From Bacteroidales bacterium (GTDB lineage: Bacteria; Bacteroidota; Bacteroidia; Bacteroidales; UBA932), in contig JAFSQE010000001.1 in NCBI GenBank assembly GCA_017446775.1, forward strand, positions 1 through 64,000: a stretch of DNA of 64,000 bases. The letters are read 5' to 3'. Positions 16,771 through 26,393 of this stretch are shown piece after piece (within the stretch, counting starts at the first letter, position 1; each line of letters opens with the position of its first letter). A model generated the notes under the pieces. The model made no database searches and was not told the DNA's origin. It saw only the letters and a list, made by a program, of their open reading frames with translations. The position numbers and the translations under genes were made by a program.

Positions 16771-19050
16771 ATGGGAGAAAATCTGGTAATTGTAGAGTCC
16801 CCGGCCAAGGCAAAGACTATCGGGAATTTTTTGGGAAAGGGATATGTAGTAAAGTCGAGTTACGGCCACATCCGCGATTTGACCAAGAACAACGACAGCA
16901 TTGACGTTCAGCACGGCTTTGCGCCAAAATACGAGATATCGGCAGATAAGAAGAAGGTGGTGGCTGATCTCAAGAAAGCGGCGGAGAAAGCATCCATGGT
17001 GTGGCTTGCATCCGATGAAGACCGCGAGGGAGAGGCCATTGCATGGCACATCTTTGACACGCTGCAGCTTGAACGCGGCAACACCAAGCGCATCGCTTTC
17101 CACGAGATAACCAGGAACGCGATTCTGGCAGCGCTGGAGAATCCCCGCGACATCGACATGGACCTGGTGATGGCACAGCAGGCGCGCAGGGTTCTGGACC
17201 GCCTGGTCGGCTTCGAGCTCTCGCCCATACTGTGGCGCAAGGTGCAGGGCAACCTCTCCGCAGGGCGCGTGCAGTCTGTGGCAGTGCGGCTGATAGTAGA
17301 CCGCGAGCGTGAGATTGCCGCATACGACTACCACCCCTACTTCAGGGTAGGCGGCGTATTCACCGCCAAGGGGAGCCGCAGCCGCCTGCGCGGGGTGCTG
17401 GACCGCAAGTTCGCTACTGCAGAGGAGTCCCGTGCATTCCTTGACAGGTGTATCGGCTGCAACTTTTACGTAGGCAATATCGACACCAAAGAGGGTGTTA
17501 AATCGCCCGCCGCACCCTTTACCACCAGTGTGCTTCAGCAAGAGGCAGCCCGCAAGCTTGGCTTTAGCGTGAGCGCCACCATGCAGGTTGCACAGGGGCT
17601 GTACGAACGAGGCCTTATCACCTATATGCGTACCGATTCGGTAAACCTCTCGTCGCTGGCTATAAACACCGCCAAAGAGTTCATCACAGCCAACTTTGGC
17701 GCGGCCTATTCCCATCCCAGACAGTATAAGACCAGGTCCAAAGGGGCGCAGGAGGCACACGAGGCAATCCGCCCCACTTATATCCAGAACACCCAGATAG
17801 AGGGCACCGCGGCAGAGAAGAAGCTCTACGACCTTATCTGGAAACGCACCATCGCCAGCCAGATGTCAGATGCCCGGATAGAGCGGACCACTGTAGATGT
17901 CAACGGCAGCAATATAGAAGAGAAGTTTGTGCTGGAGGCAGAGAAGGTGCTGTTTGACGGATTCCTGAAGGTCTATATAGAAGGCCGCGACGACGACAAT
18001 GCAGAAGATATGGCCGCTTCGCTGCCGGCGCTGGAAATCGGGCAGACAATACAGTCCGTTGAGATAGAAGCACGCGAGAGGCTGACCCAGGGGCCGCAAC
18101 ACTACAGCGAAGCAACCCTGGTAAAGAAATTGGAGGAACTTGGCATCGGCCGCCCCTCTACCTACGCCCCCACCATCTCCACCATATTCAAGCGCGGCTA
18201 TATCGTGCGGGGGGATGTCGCGGGCAGCATGCACACATGCACCGTGCTTACCCTCAAGGGTGGCGAGATATCAACCACGACCGTTAAAGAGGCGGTTGGC
18301 AAAGAGAAGAAGAAACTGCTGCCGGAAAACATAGGCATAGTGGTTACGGACTATCTGGCAGCCAATTTCCCGGAGATTCTGGACTATAACTTTACCGCGA
18401 AGGTAGAGGAAGATTTCGACGATATAGCCAAGGGACACAAAGTGTGGAACGAGGTTATCGGCGAGTTCTACGCACCTTTCCACGCCACAGTGAGCGCCAA
18501 GATGGCCGACAATGAATACTCACGCGCAGAGCGGCTGATAGGGGTAGATCCCGCAAGCGGCAAACCCGTCTATGCCCGCATGGGCCGCTACAGTCCCATC
18601 GTACAGAAGGGGGCATCCGACGACCCCGGCAAACAGTTTGCCGGGATGAAGAAGGGACAGCTGATAGAGACCATCACCCTGGAAGAGGCGCTCAAACTGT
18701 TTGACCTGCCACGTACTGTAGGCACCTTCGAAGGTTCAGAAATTGTGGCGGCCATCGGCAAGTTTGGCCCCTACATCAAGCATGGCGGCAAGTTCTATTC
18801 GCTGGACAAGACCCTCTCGCCCTACACGGTCACAGAAGAGCAGGCGGCAGAAGTAATCCGTGAAAAACGCGCCCAGGAGCAGGCCTCACTGATTGCCGCT
18901 TTCCCCGAGCACGACATTGAAGTCAGGATCGGGCGCTTCGGTCCCTACATCAAGCACGGCGGCAAGAACTACAAGATTCCCAAGAACGCCGACCCCAAAA
19001 AGCTCTCCGCGGCAGATTGCATCGAATTAATAAACAATCAAAACAAATAA
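16771..19050 (+). CDS. topA: DNA topoisomerase I
   Basis: 759 residues from MGENLVIVESPAKAKTIGNF. Type IA topoisomerase relaxing negative supercoils. The Toprim domain is N-terminal (VIVESPAKAKTI, DEDREGEAIAWH with the acidic DxDxE-type metal site), and the active-site Tyr is Y285 in LITYMRTDS. The C-terminus carries two repeats of the form FGPYIKHGGK and no zinc ribbons, typical of Bacteroidota. The open frame runs far upstream through the PBP1A gene, but similarity begins only at this ATG. Confidence 0.96.
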   Translation: MGENLVIVESPAKAKTIGNFLGKGYVVKSSYGHIRDLTKNNDSIDVQHGFAPKYEISADKKKVVADLKKAAEKASMVWLASDEDREGEAIAWHIFDTLQLERGNTKRIAFHEITRNAILAALENPRDIDMDLVMAQQARRVLDRLVGFELSPILWRKVQGNLSAGRVQSVAVRLIVDREREIAAYDYHPYFRVGGVFTAKGSRSRLRGVLDRKFATAEESRAFLDRCIGCNFYVGNIDTKEGVKSPAAPFTTSVLQQEAARKLGFSVSATMQVAQGLYERGLITYMRTDSVNLSSLAINTAKEFITANFGAAYSHPRQYKTRSKGAQEAHEAIRPTYIQNTQIEGTAAEKKLYDLIWKRTIASQMSDARIERTTVDVNGSNIEEKFVLEAEKVLFDGFLKVYIEGRDDDNAEDMAASLPALEIGQTIQSVEIEARERLTQGPQHYSEATLVKKLEELGIGRPSTYAPTISTIFKRGYIVRGDVAGSMHTCTVLTLKGGEISTTTVKEAVGKEKKKLLPENIGIVVTDYLAANFPEILDYNFTAKVEEDFDDIAKGHKVWNEVIGEFYAPFHATVSAKMADNEYSRAERLIGVDPASGKPVYARMGRYSPIVQKGASDDPGKQFAGMKKGQLIETITLEEALKLFDLPRTVGTFEGSEIVAAIGKFGPYIKHGGKFYSLDKTLSPYTVTEEQAAEVIREKRAQEQASLIAAFPEHDIEVRIGRFGPYIKHGGKNYKIPKNADPKKLSAADCIELINNQNK

Positions 19051-19052
19051 CT

Positions 19053-19580
19053 ATGCCTATCACCACAGAAGGACACCAACTAGACGCCATCGACCTTAAA
19101 ATCCTGGCTTTCCTGGTAAAGAATGCGCGCATGCCCTATCTCGAGATATCCCGCGAATGCGGCATCTCCGGCGCCGCAATCCATCAAAGGGTCAAGAAGA
19201 TGGAGAACATGGGCATCATTACCGGCAGCCGCCTGCTGGTAAAGCCGCAGGCCCTGGGCCTGAACGTTTGCGCCTACATCGGCATTGCACTTTCCAGCGC
19301 CAACGAATACAACCATGTAGTGCAAGAGCTCAAAAAGCTCCCGGAGGTTGTGGAGTGCCACTTTATAACCGGCGTCCACGCCCTCATGATCAAGATCTAC
19401 TGCTTTGACAACGAGCACCTGATGAATGTCCTTATCAACACCATCCAGAACATAGACGGGATAGAGCGCACAGAAACCTGGATCTCGCTGGACCAGGCAT
19501 TCGAACGCCAGGTCTGGGTCAAGGACTACGGCTCCAACAAGGCCCCCGACAAGGCCAAAGCCAAAAAGAAGGTCAAATAA
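19053..19580 (+). CDS. Lrp/AsnC family transcriptional regulator
   Basis: 175 residues from MPITTEGHQLD, 2 bases after the topA stop, so probably co-transcribed. The AsnC-type winged helix spans about residues 8-60 (DAIDLKILAFLVKNARMPYLE, GISGAAIHQRVKKME), followed by the RAM ligand-binding domain (about 75-150). The last 20 residues are Lys/Ala-rich, longer than usual. Such proteins sense amino acids and control metabolism; the targets are unknown. Its stop directly abuts the stop of the convergent GntR gene. Confidence 0.9.
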   Translation: MPITTEGHQLDAIDLKILAFLVKNARMPYLEISRECGISGAAIHQRVKKMENMGIITGSRLLVKPQALGLNVCAYIGIALSSANEYNHVVQELKKLPEVVECHFITGVHALMIKIYCFDNEHLMNVLINTIQNIDGIERTETWISLDQAFERQVWVKDYGSNKAPDKAKAKKKVK

Positions 19581-20615
19581 TCAAAACGTGTATCTTCTGA
19601 TCAGCCGGAAGTCGCACTTGATCTTTTTCTGCTCTCCGCTTTTCACCATCTGGGCGCACAACTGCCCCATCTGTTCAAAATCGGCAGAAATGGTGGATAA
19701 TCCACCGAACAGGATGGCGCACAGGGGCGATTCGTTATAGGAGATCAGCTTGATATCCTTACCGATGACGAGGTTCTTTTTCTTCGCGATCTCATTGATC
19801 GTGAAAAGCGCTTCGTCTGCCTGGCTGTTAAGGAAAATACATATCTGGTGCCGGTGGATAGCCGTCTCCCTGACTCCGGAATGGAATGATGCATGGAGAT
19901 TGTTCCGGTCGCAGAACCGCGCTATTGAAAACTCCGTATCTGAACCGTACATACTGTTTGGCATCGTGAATACATCCAGACACGAGTAGGTCCGCAATTC
20001 GTCCGCCACTTCTGAGAGAGCAGTCACCACATCGTTATCAAAATCCTGATACACTGCACCGTAGTTCCCAGGCAGGGAATCCACATCCTTGTCGGCCAGA
20101 ATCAACTGACGGGAGGGGATGCGGGATAGCTGCCGTATCACCTCACTTTTTGTCTCTAAGTCGCGCGGGAAATGAGGCGTAATGATGTAATAGTCGTATT
20201 TCCCAAGGAACTGGTCCAGATAGTGGCGCAACAGTTCAACATCCTGGTTATGTATCAGGATCAGTGTTTCTACCGACTTGCCGGCCGTAGCAGAGAATGC
20301 ATTCAAGAAGGTCTGGCGGTAGGGGCTGAGCTTGTCAGACAAGATAATCACTTTCTGTCGCCTGGATTTCTGTTTGGAGCGGACAAAGTAGCCCTTCCCC
20401 TGATGTCCGACCAGAAGCCCCCTGCGGGTAAGGATACCGTATGCCTTTTTTACAGATTCTTTGGAGACATCCAGACGTTTTGCGAGCTGTCTTATGGACG
20501 GGAGAGGCTCGTCGCCCTTTAGTTTCTCCTGGACGATCGCTGACTCTATATTGTCCACAATCTGTTTATAGATTGGGGTTGTGTATTTGATTTCAAAGTC
20601 TTGTAAATCTTTCAT
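19581..20615 (-). CDS. GntR-type regulator with periplasmic-binding-protein-like sensor
   Basis: 344 residues from MKDLQDFEIKYTTPIYKQIV. The GntR winged helix covers about 12-80 (PLPSIRQLAKRLDVSKESVK, then a wing ending GHQGKGYFV). From about 88 to the end it looks like a LacI/ribose-binding-protein sensor fold (KVIILSDKLSPYRQTFLNAF; KLISYNESPLCAILFGGLST), as in AraR-like repressors. It is divergent from the susC genes and probably controls them in response to a sugar derived from the substrate. A palindrome sits over its own transcription start, consistent with autoregulation. An open frame upstream of this ATG has no similarity. Confidence 0.88.
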   Translation of the reverse strand: MKDLQDFEIKYTTPIYKQIVDNIESAIVQEKLKGDEPLPSIRQLAKRLDVSKESVKKAYGILTRRGLLVGHQGKGYFVRSKQKSRRQKVIILSDKLSPYRQTFLNAFSATAGKSVETLILIHNQDVELLRHYLDQFLGKYDYYIITPHFPRDLETKSEVIRQLSRIPSRQLILADKDVDSLPGNYGAVYQDFDNDVVTALSEVADELRTYSCLDVFTMPNSMYGSDTEFSIARFCDRNNLHASFHSGVRETAIHRHQICIFLNSQADEALFTINEIAKKKNLVIGKDIKLISYNESPLCAILFGGLSTISADFEQMGQLCAQMVKSGEQKKIKCDFRLIRRYTF

Positions 20616-20627
20616 ATTGCTTGGGTG

Positions 20628-20648
20628 TTGTGTACCACAGTACAACAA
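20628..20648. promoter_or_regulatory. Candidate GntR operator
   Basis: Perfect inverted repeat TGTAC-CACA-GTACA (20631-20644) inside a longer imperfect palindrome TTGTGTAC...GTACAACAA. GntR-family operators are typically short palindromes with GT...AC half sites. It lies just downstream of the predicted -7 element of the regulator gene, a position suited to repression. Binding by this regulator is inferred. Confidence 0.5.
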
Positions 20649-20678
20649 AGTTAGCAGCTTTTCTTGAAATACCTTCAA
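20646..20678 (-). promoter_or_regulatory. Promoter of the GntR-type gene
   Basis: Minus-strand TAACTTTG (20646-20653) matches TAnnTTTG exactly; a TTG lies 22 bases upstream, slightly far. The predicted transcript begins near 20638, inside the palindrome, leaving a leader of about 23 bases. Confidence 0.55.
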
Positions 20679-20745
20679 CCCCTGTGTTTTTTCTCTATCT
20701 TGTGCAAAAACGAACCGTAGTCCCAAAAGCAAACCCAAATTTATT

Positions 20746-23193
20746 ATGACTTTCAAACACATTCTTCCGATTGTTTGCCTGATGTCTGTGCCTACCGTAT
20801 CCCTAGCAGCACCGGACACAGTCAAAGATTCGCTGGAGGTTGTCAAATCTGTTGCAAATACCCCGGCAGAACTCCTGAAAGGAGAGGCGTCCGGCGTTAG
20901 GGTATCTGTCACAGACGGCAGCCCCAACGGAGCAATCAACGTCTTTATCAGAGGATTAAACACCATCAGAGGAGATTCCCAGCCGCTATGGGTTGTCGAC
21001 GGAGCCATAATTTCATCGTCTATCAACCTGAATCTGGATGCTTTTTATGAAAACGGTTCCACGAATGCGAATGGCGATCTCCTGCCTGATTATTCCGGAC
21101 GCAGTTATACCGCACCCATCAATAACTTCGGATGGCTCAATCCGTATGAAATAGAGTCGATCGAGGTAATCAAAGATCTTTCAGCAACCGCCCTTTACGG
21201 CATGTCCGGTGCAAACGGAGTCATAGTCGTCAAGACTAAAAGGGCCCGTTCAAAGGATAACAGCATCTATTGGCACTCCAATGTCGGGGTCGACTTCCCT
21301 TCCGTGCGTGGCGATGCATTTAAGACTGGCATCCGACAAACCCATGAAATCGGAATCAGCGGGGTGAGCGACCATCAATCCTATTACAATGTCTCGGGGT
21401 TTTTCCGCCATAATGATGCGGCTGTCAGAAATGCCGGTTCTACTTCCGGCAGCCTAACCGTCTGTTTTGAGACGCAGGCCAGCAATGTATTCAAGTTCGG
21501 GCTCCACTCTTTCCTGAACCGGGGCGAAATGGAATCTTCAAGCGGAACCAACTATATCGGGGCTCCGTCCATGATGATTGTATCCCGCTATCCTGAATCC
21601 TTCCCATACGATTCTCCGGCTGGCTGGTTGAAAGATTATGAAGATATCGCGCAGGATTACCGTACCGTCAACTCTGTGTGGCTGCAGGTGAATTTTCTCA
21701 AAAACCTGTATCTCAAGATGACAGCCGGAGCCGATTGCCAGAACCAGACCCGGTATTTCTGGTACGGTGCCGGAACCTCTTTCGGGAGGGATTTCAAGGG
21801 AGCCACCGCGATTCTGGGCAACACCCTGATGAACTATAACGTCAAGGCAGAGTTGAATTACAACCGTAACATCTCTGTCGCGCACCATCTGACTGCCGCT
21901 TGCGCATTTGACATGAACGGCTATCTTAACAAGACCAATTCCATGTGCGGGACGGAATTCGACTTTGAATACCTCAGAGGTCTGGGGATCTCTTCGTCTG
22001 CCAGCCTGCATTCCATCCGGAAACTGAGCCGGGAATATGGACAATACGGCATCTACGGCCTGCTCGAGTATGATTATGACCGGCTCTCGGGCGCCAGGAT
22101 AATCGTGCGGGCCGACAAAACCCCCGGATTTGACCTCGGGTACACGTTATTCCCCTCCGGCGAGGCCTATATCGACCTCCACAATGCCTTCTTTAAGGAC
22201 AATAAGGCATTGTCTTCCCTTAAGATAAAGGCAGGATATGGCTCTGCGGGGCGCGAAACGGTTCTCCCCTATGAGTGCATCCCTATGTATATCTCGGACG
22301 TCGCCGCTGTCGAACCCGGCACAGAGGTCTATCATGACGGGTTCAACCGCCTGATAAGCGGTGAGACCAATGCAGGTCTCGATATCGGATTCAGCAACGA
22401 CCGGTTCCTTATGTCGGTAAAGTATTACGACAAACAGACGACCGATATGTTCAAGATATATGACTTCGGGAAACTCCTTGCCACACAATGGCAGCGGTCG
22501 TCCATTTGGAACATACGGGATTTCAGGGAGTCAACCCTCAGAAACCGGGGCGTGGAGACTGACATATATGTCGATGCCGTAAACAACAGACATTTACACT
22601 GGACAATCTGTGGCAATGCCGCCTACAACATCAACAAGATACTGTTGCTGGACACAAAAGATGCTGGCCGACAGGAACTGGTATCCGGCAAGTATTACGG
22701 TGCCAACCTTTCCGGCAGCACAATCAGCAGCGCCAGCGGATATAAGACCGACGAGACTGGCCGCATTGTTGGCTCCAGGGCATCTGCACTTGGCAATACC
22801 ATACCCAGATTCATCGGAGGATTAGGCACGCGGCTTACTGCCGGCAACATCACACTTGACGCCCGTTTCTCTGGAGCGGCCGGGTTCAATATCGTAAACG
22901 CCAATCCAGCTGCCGTATCGGGAATATCCCTTATCCCGGCATCTTACATAGAGCCTGGTGACTACCTGCGGCTGGACCATATCTATGCATCATACGATAT
23001 GCCTTTTCTATCCAGCCATGTCAAGAGGCTGTGTGTCAGTCTGTCCGCCCACAATCTGCTCTACCTCTCCCGTTACAGCGGATGGAATGCCGATGTCAAC
23101 AGCTTTGGGCCTACAGTGCGGTCCCACGGGGTAGACTATGGCTCTTATCCCCTGTGCCGGATTTACGTTCTAGGAATCAGCGTCAACTTCTAA
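20746..23193 (+). CDS. Short SusC-like TonB-dependent receptor without N-terminal domain
   Basis: 815 residues. Signal peptide (MTFKHILPIVCLMSVPTVSLAA), then almost directly the SusC-type plug: LLKGEASGVRVSVTDGSPNG, FIRGLNTIRGDSQPLWVVDG, and ALYGMSGANGVIVVKTKRA. The C-terminal end VDYGSYPLCRIYVLGISVNF is a normal SusC barrel end. The roughly 90-residue carboxypeptidase-regulatory-like domain and the DEVVVVGYG-type TonB box of ordinary SusC proteins are absent; DSLEVVKSVA may replace the box. First gene of the locus, 10 bases before a full-length SusC, with no SusD between. It may be a second transporter with a different gate or an accessory barrel. Confidence 0.85.
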   Translation: MTFKHILPIVCLMSVPTVSLAAPDTVKDSLEVVKSVANTPAELLKGEASGVRVSVTDGSPNGAINVFIRGLNTIRGDSQPLWVVDGAIISSSINLNLDAFYENGSTNANGDLLPDYSGRSYTAPINNFGWLNPYEIESIEVIKDLSATALYGMSGANGVIVVKTKRARSKDNSIYWHSNVGVDFPSVRGDAFKTGIRQTHEIGISGVSDHQSYYNVSGFFRHNDAAVRNAGSTSGSLTVCFETQASNVFKFGLHSFLNRGEMESSSGTNYIGAPSMMIVSRYPESFPYDSPAGWLKDYEDIAQDYRTVNSVWLQVNFLKNLYLKMTAGADCQNQTRYFWYGAGTSFGRDFKGATAILGNTLMNYNVKAELNYNRNISVAHHLTAACAFDMNGYLNKTNSMCGTEFDFEYLRGLGISSSASLHSIRKLSREYGQYGIYGLLEYDYDRLSGARIIVRADKTPGFDLGYTLFPSGEAYIDLHNAFFKDNKALSSLKIKAGYGSAGRETVLPYECIPMYISDVAAVEPGTEVYHDGFNRLISGETNAGLDIGFSNDRFLMSVKYYDKQTTDMFKIYDFGKLLATQWQRSSIWNIRDFRESTLRNRGVETDIYVDAVNNRHLHWTICGNAAYNINKILLLDTKDAGRQELVSGKYYGANLSGSTISSASGYKTDETGRIVGSRASALGNTIPRFIGGLGTRLTAGNITLDARFSGAAGFNIVNANPAAVSGISLIPASYIEPGDYLRLDHIYASYDMPFLSSHVKRLCVSLSAHNLLYLSRYSGWNADVNSFGPTVRSHGVDYGSYPLCRIYVLGISVNF

Positions 23194-23203
23194 ATGATAA
23201 GCT

Positions 23204-26200
23204 ATGAATAATATAAAATCCTTACTATTCGCCTGTTTCTTCTCCGTGTTCCTGCTCGTGGCCGGGAGCGTTTCTGCCCAGATTGCAAGCGTGACAGTCA
23301 CGGGAACGGTAAAGGACACAAACGGAGAGCCGGTCGTCGGGGCTGCCGTGATGGTAGACGGGTCGACCCAGGGGGTGATAACCGATCTGGATGGCCACTA
23401 TTCCATCACATTCTCACCAAAAACCGGAACCAGGGCTGCGCTTGTATTCTCAAGCATCGGGCATAAGACCAGGAAGGTTGACGTGGCCAGAGGCGGCCGA
23501 TACGACGTGGTGCTTGAAGATGACTTTGAGATGCTGGACGAGGTTGTTGTCGTGGGATATGGCTTCATGCGCAAAAGCGACCTTACGGGTTCTGTAACGT
23601 CGGTAAAGGTAGATGATACCAAAGCCGTCCAGAGTGCCTCTATCGACCAGATACTCCAGGGCAATGCCGCCGGTGTGCAGGTTGTGTCCAACAGCGCAGC
23701 TCCGGATGCCGGAGTCAGCATCACTATCCGGGGCGCAAGTTCTTTCAATACCCGTTCGCAACCCCTGTATGTCGTTGACGGAATCATCATAAATACGGAG
23801 GGCAGCATGAGTGTAGGTTCACATCAGGGCAGCGACTCCGGAATCGACGAAGAGAATAACGGACTTCTGGGCATCAGTCCCCAGGATATCGACCACATGG
23901 AAATCCTCAAGGATGCGTCGGCTACCGCCATTTATGGCTCCCAGGGAGCCAATGGAGTAATATTGATTACAACCAAGTCTGCCAAAAGGGAAAAACCCGC
24001 AATCACTTTCTCATCCGGTGTCAGTTTCAGTTCCATCTATAAGAAATATGACCTGCTGGACGTTGATGATTACAAGACGTTCCTGGACATGAAAGGCGTG
24101 CCCCACACCGACACGAATTATGACATATATGAGAGCGGTATCGCAGTTGGGGACTATGAGGCTGTTGACTGGCAGGACTATGCTACCCGGATTGGCGTTA
24201 CCCAGCGGTATTATTTTACCGTCGCCGGCAATCCAGAGAGTACGAACTACCGCTTCTCATTGGGTTACAACGATAACCAGGGCATCATAAAAGGGACCGG
24301 TTTCCAAAACCTTACCGCCCGCATCAATTTGGACAAGACCATCAATGGCTTCTCTTTCGGAACCAAGACTTCCTTCTCTTTCCTGGCCTCCCAGATGACT
24401 CAGGGAGCGGGAGGAACAATCCAGCAGACTCCAACGACATCAATGGTCATGAGCATGCTCCTCACAAGGCCGGTGCGGTACCTTCTGGCGTATGATACAG
24501 AAGGGCTGGAAATCGACGACGAGGGGGCCCCCCTTTCGGGGCCGGACCGGTGGCTGAGCGACTATCAGAGCGAACGGACGGAGTTGCGCATCACCCCCAG
24601 CGTTTACGGAGAGTATGCAATAACTCCCTGGCTTACGTTCCGGTCTACCTTTGGCGCAGATTACAGGGCTAACGAACGTTCCAAATTCAAATCCTACCGA
24701 ATCAACACCCAGGCGACAGGCTCCGCCGGAGCCGTTGCCCATGTGGACCGGGTCAACTGGAACTGGGATAATCTTCTGATGGTCAACAAGCAGTTTGGCA
24801 AGCACAGCGTTTCAGGGACAATCGGACAGTCTGCATCCAGCGTCAAGTCCTTTAACCAGACAGTAGAAGGGACCAATGTCCCGCAGTGGAAAGCGATGGC
24901 GGCCAGCCTCAATTCTGCTCCTTACGACTGGCTGACATATACAGAGAATTCGAGCCAGCTCCTCTCTTTCTTCGGTCGTGCGACTTACAATTACGACGAC
25001 AGGTATGTGCTTACCGCCACATACCGGTTCGACGGGTCTTCCAAGTTTGCAGGAGCCAATAAGTGGGGCCGCTTCCCCTCTTTCGCCTTTGCCTGGCGGG
25101 TCAGCAATGAACCGTGGTTCAATCTTCCGGCGGTATCTTCTGCAAAGATCCGTATGGGCTGGGGACGTGTCGGCAACCAGAACATCCCTTCGTATCAGAC
25201 CATTTACCGGTATAACACAAACATACTGGCAACCCACGACAAGCCCACACACACCAACATCACGGTATCTTCTCTCAATCTCCCGTCCTGGGATTTGAAA
25301 TGGGAGACGACGGCCCAGTACAACCTCGGCGTCGACATAGGACTGTTTGGCGGCAGACTCTCCCTCAGTGGCGACGCCTATTACAAGGTGACCGATGACC
25401 TGCTCCAGACCAAGATCCTGCCCGGTTCATCCGGTGTTTACAATCCGTATGTAAACATGGGGTCCATCGAGAACAAGGGCCTCGAGCTTACAGCCAACGC
25501 AGTTACAGTCAAGACTCGCGATGTAGAGTGGATTGTATCCGGCAACATCTCCTGGAACCGGAATAAAATCTTGTCTATAGACCCCAGTGGGTTGAACACT
25601 GCAGAGCGATACCTCTACAAGGACGAGCCTGCCCGGATGATAGAATTCTTCACCGGCAACACCCTCTCGGGCGATGCTTATTGCAAGGATTATATCAATA
25701 TCTTTGTAAAGGGGGAGCCGATGTGCCTTTTCTATGCCATGCCAACAGACGGGCTGGTGCAGGCGGGGCAGACCGGGGTCCCCTTCTCTGACGGGAAAGA
25801 GAGAGGAGAAGGTTCTGTCAACTTTGTGGATACCAACGGGGACGGTGTCATTACCGAAGCCGACCGAGTGGTTGTCGGTAATCCCAATCCCGACTTTACT
25901 TTCGGTTTCAACACCTCCTTCACCTACAAGCTGTTCACCATGACCGCTTTCTTCTCGGGATCGTGGGGCAACGACATCTACAACCAGCAGCGTGCTGTAA
26001 TGAGCGATGTCTCTACAATCAGCCAGAACAGACTCCGCGACGCCGTATTCGATTCCTGGAGTCCGGAAAGGCCAGACGCCTGGTATCCGGCCCTGTCGGC
26101 CTTCACGATTACCGATGTGGGCTGGTGTACCGACCGGTGGGTTGAAGACGGATCCTATCTCCGCCTGGCGAATCTATCGCTCTCGCTGTCACTTCCGATA

Positions 26201-26389
26201 CGGAACAGACGGTCTGCCGTTAAATATGTATCCCTCGGTGTCTCCGGAAAGAATCTCTATGTCTGGACGAAATACTCCGGATATGACCCAGACGTAAATA
26301 TTTACGGAACAGTTCTCAAGTATGGTGTCGACATGGGCGCCTACCCGTCGGCACGTACCTATATGTGTGACCTTAAAATCTCATTCTAG
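23204..26389 (+). CDS. SusC/RagA family TonB-linked outer-membrane transporter
   Basis: 1061 residues, normal SusC length. Signal peptide ending near residue 25 (VSAQ), carboxypeptidase-regulatory-like domain (VTGTVKDTNGEPVVGAAVMV), TonB box MLDEVVVVGYG near 109-119, plug with YVVDGIII and ATAIYGSQGANGVILITTK, then a beta barrel ending YPSARTYMCDLKISF. Imports oligosaccharides (or other large nutrients) with the SusD partner coded 4 bases downstream. The two tandem SusC proteins are clearly divergent from each other, not a recent duplicate. Confidence 0.95.
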   Translation: MNNIKSLLFACFFSVFLLVAGSVSAQIASVTVTGTVKDTNGEPVVGAAVMVDGSTQGVITDLDGHYSITFSPKTGTRAALVFSSIGHKTRKVDVARGGRYDVVLEDDFEMLDEVVVVGYGFMRKSDLTGSVTSVKVDDTKAVQSASIDQILQGNAAGVQVVSNSAAPDAGVSITIRGASSFNTRSQPLYVVDGIIINTEGSMSVGSHQGSDSGIDEENNGLLGISPQDIDHMEILKDASATAIYGSQGANGVILITTKSAKREKPAITFSSGVSFSSIYKKYDLLDVDDYKTFLDMKGVPHTDTNYDIYESGIAVGDYEAVDWQDYATRIGVTQRYYFTVAGNPESTNYRFSLGYNDNQGIIKGTGFQNLTARINLDKTINGFSFGTKTSFSFLASQMTQGAGGTIQQTPTTSMVMSMLLTRPVRYLLAYDTEGLEIDDEGAPLSGPDRWLSDYQSERTELRITPSVYGEYAITPWLTFRSTFGADYRANERSKFKSYRINTQATGSAGAVAHVDRVNWNWDNLLMVNKQFGKHSVSGTIGQSASSVKSFNQTVEGTNVPQWKAMAASLNSAPYDWLTYTENSSQLLSFFGRATYNYDDRYVLTATYRFDGSSKFAGANKWGRFPSFAFAWRVSNEPWFNLPAVSSAKIRMGWGRVGNQNIPSYQTIYRYNTNILATHDKPTHTNITVSSLNLPSWDLKWETTAQYNLGVDIGLFGGRLSLSGDAYYKVTDDLLQTKILPGSSGVYNPYVNMGSIENKGLELTANAVTVKTRDVEWIVSGNISWNRNKILSIDPSGLNTAERYLYKDEPARMIEFFTGNTLSGDAYCKDYINIFVKGEPMCLFYAMPTDGLVQAGQTGVPFSDGKERGEGSVNFVDTNGDGVITEADRVVVGNPNPDFTFGFNTSFTYKLFTMTAFFSGSWGNDIYNQQRAVMSDVSTISQNRLRDAVFDSWSPERPDAWYPALSAFTITDVGWCTDRWVEDGSYLRLANLSLSLSLPIRNRRSAVKYVSLGVSGKNLYVWTKYSGYDPDVNIYGTVLKYGVDMGAYPSARTYMCDLKISF

Positions 26390-26393
26390 CGCC

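Noticed and set aside
16699..17760. Upstream extension of the PBP1A frame on the minus strand
   Set aside because: It lies antisense to topA, lacks recognisable domains, and would place the membrane anchor mid-protein. The start at 16698 gives a normal PBP1A.
20670..20703. Promoter for susC from TACCTTCA or TATCTTGT
   Set aside because: Both deviate from TAnnTTTG and neither has a TTG at the right distance, so no promoter was annotated on that side.
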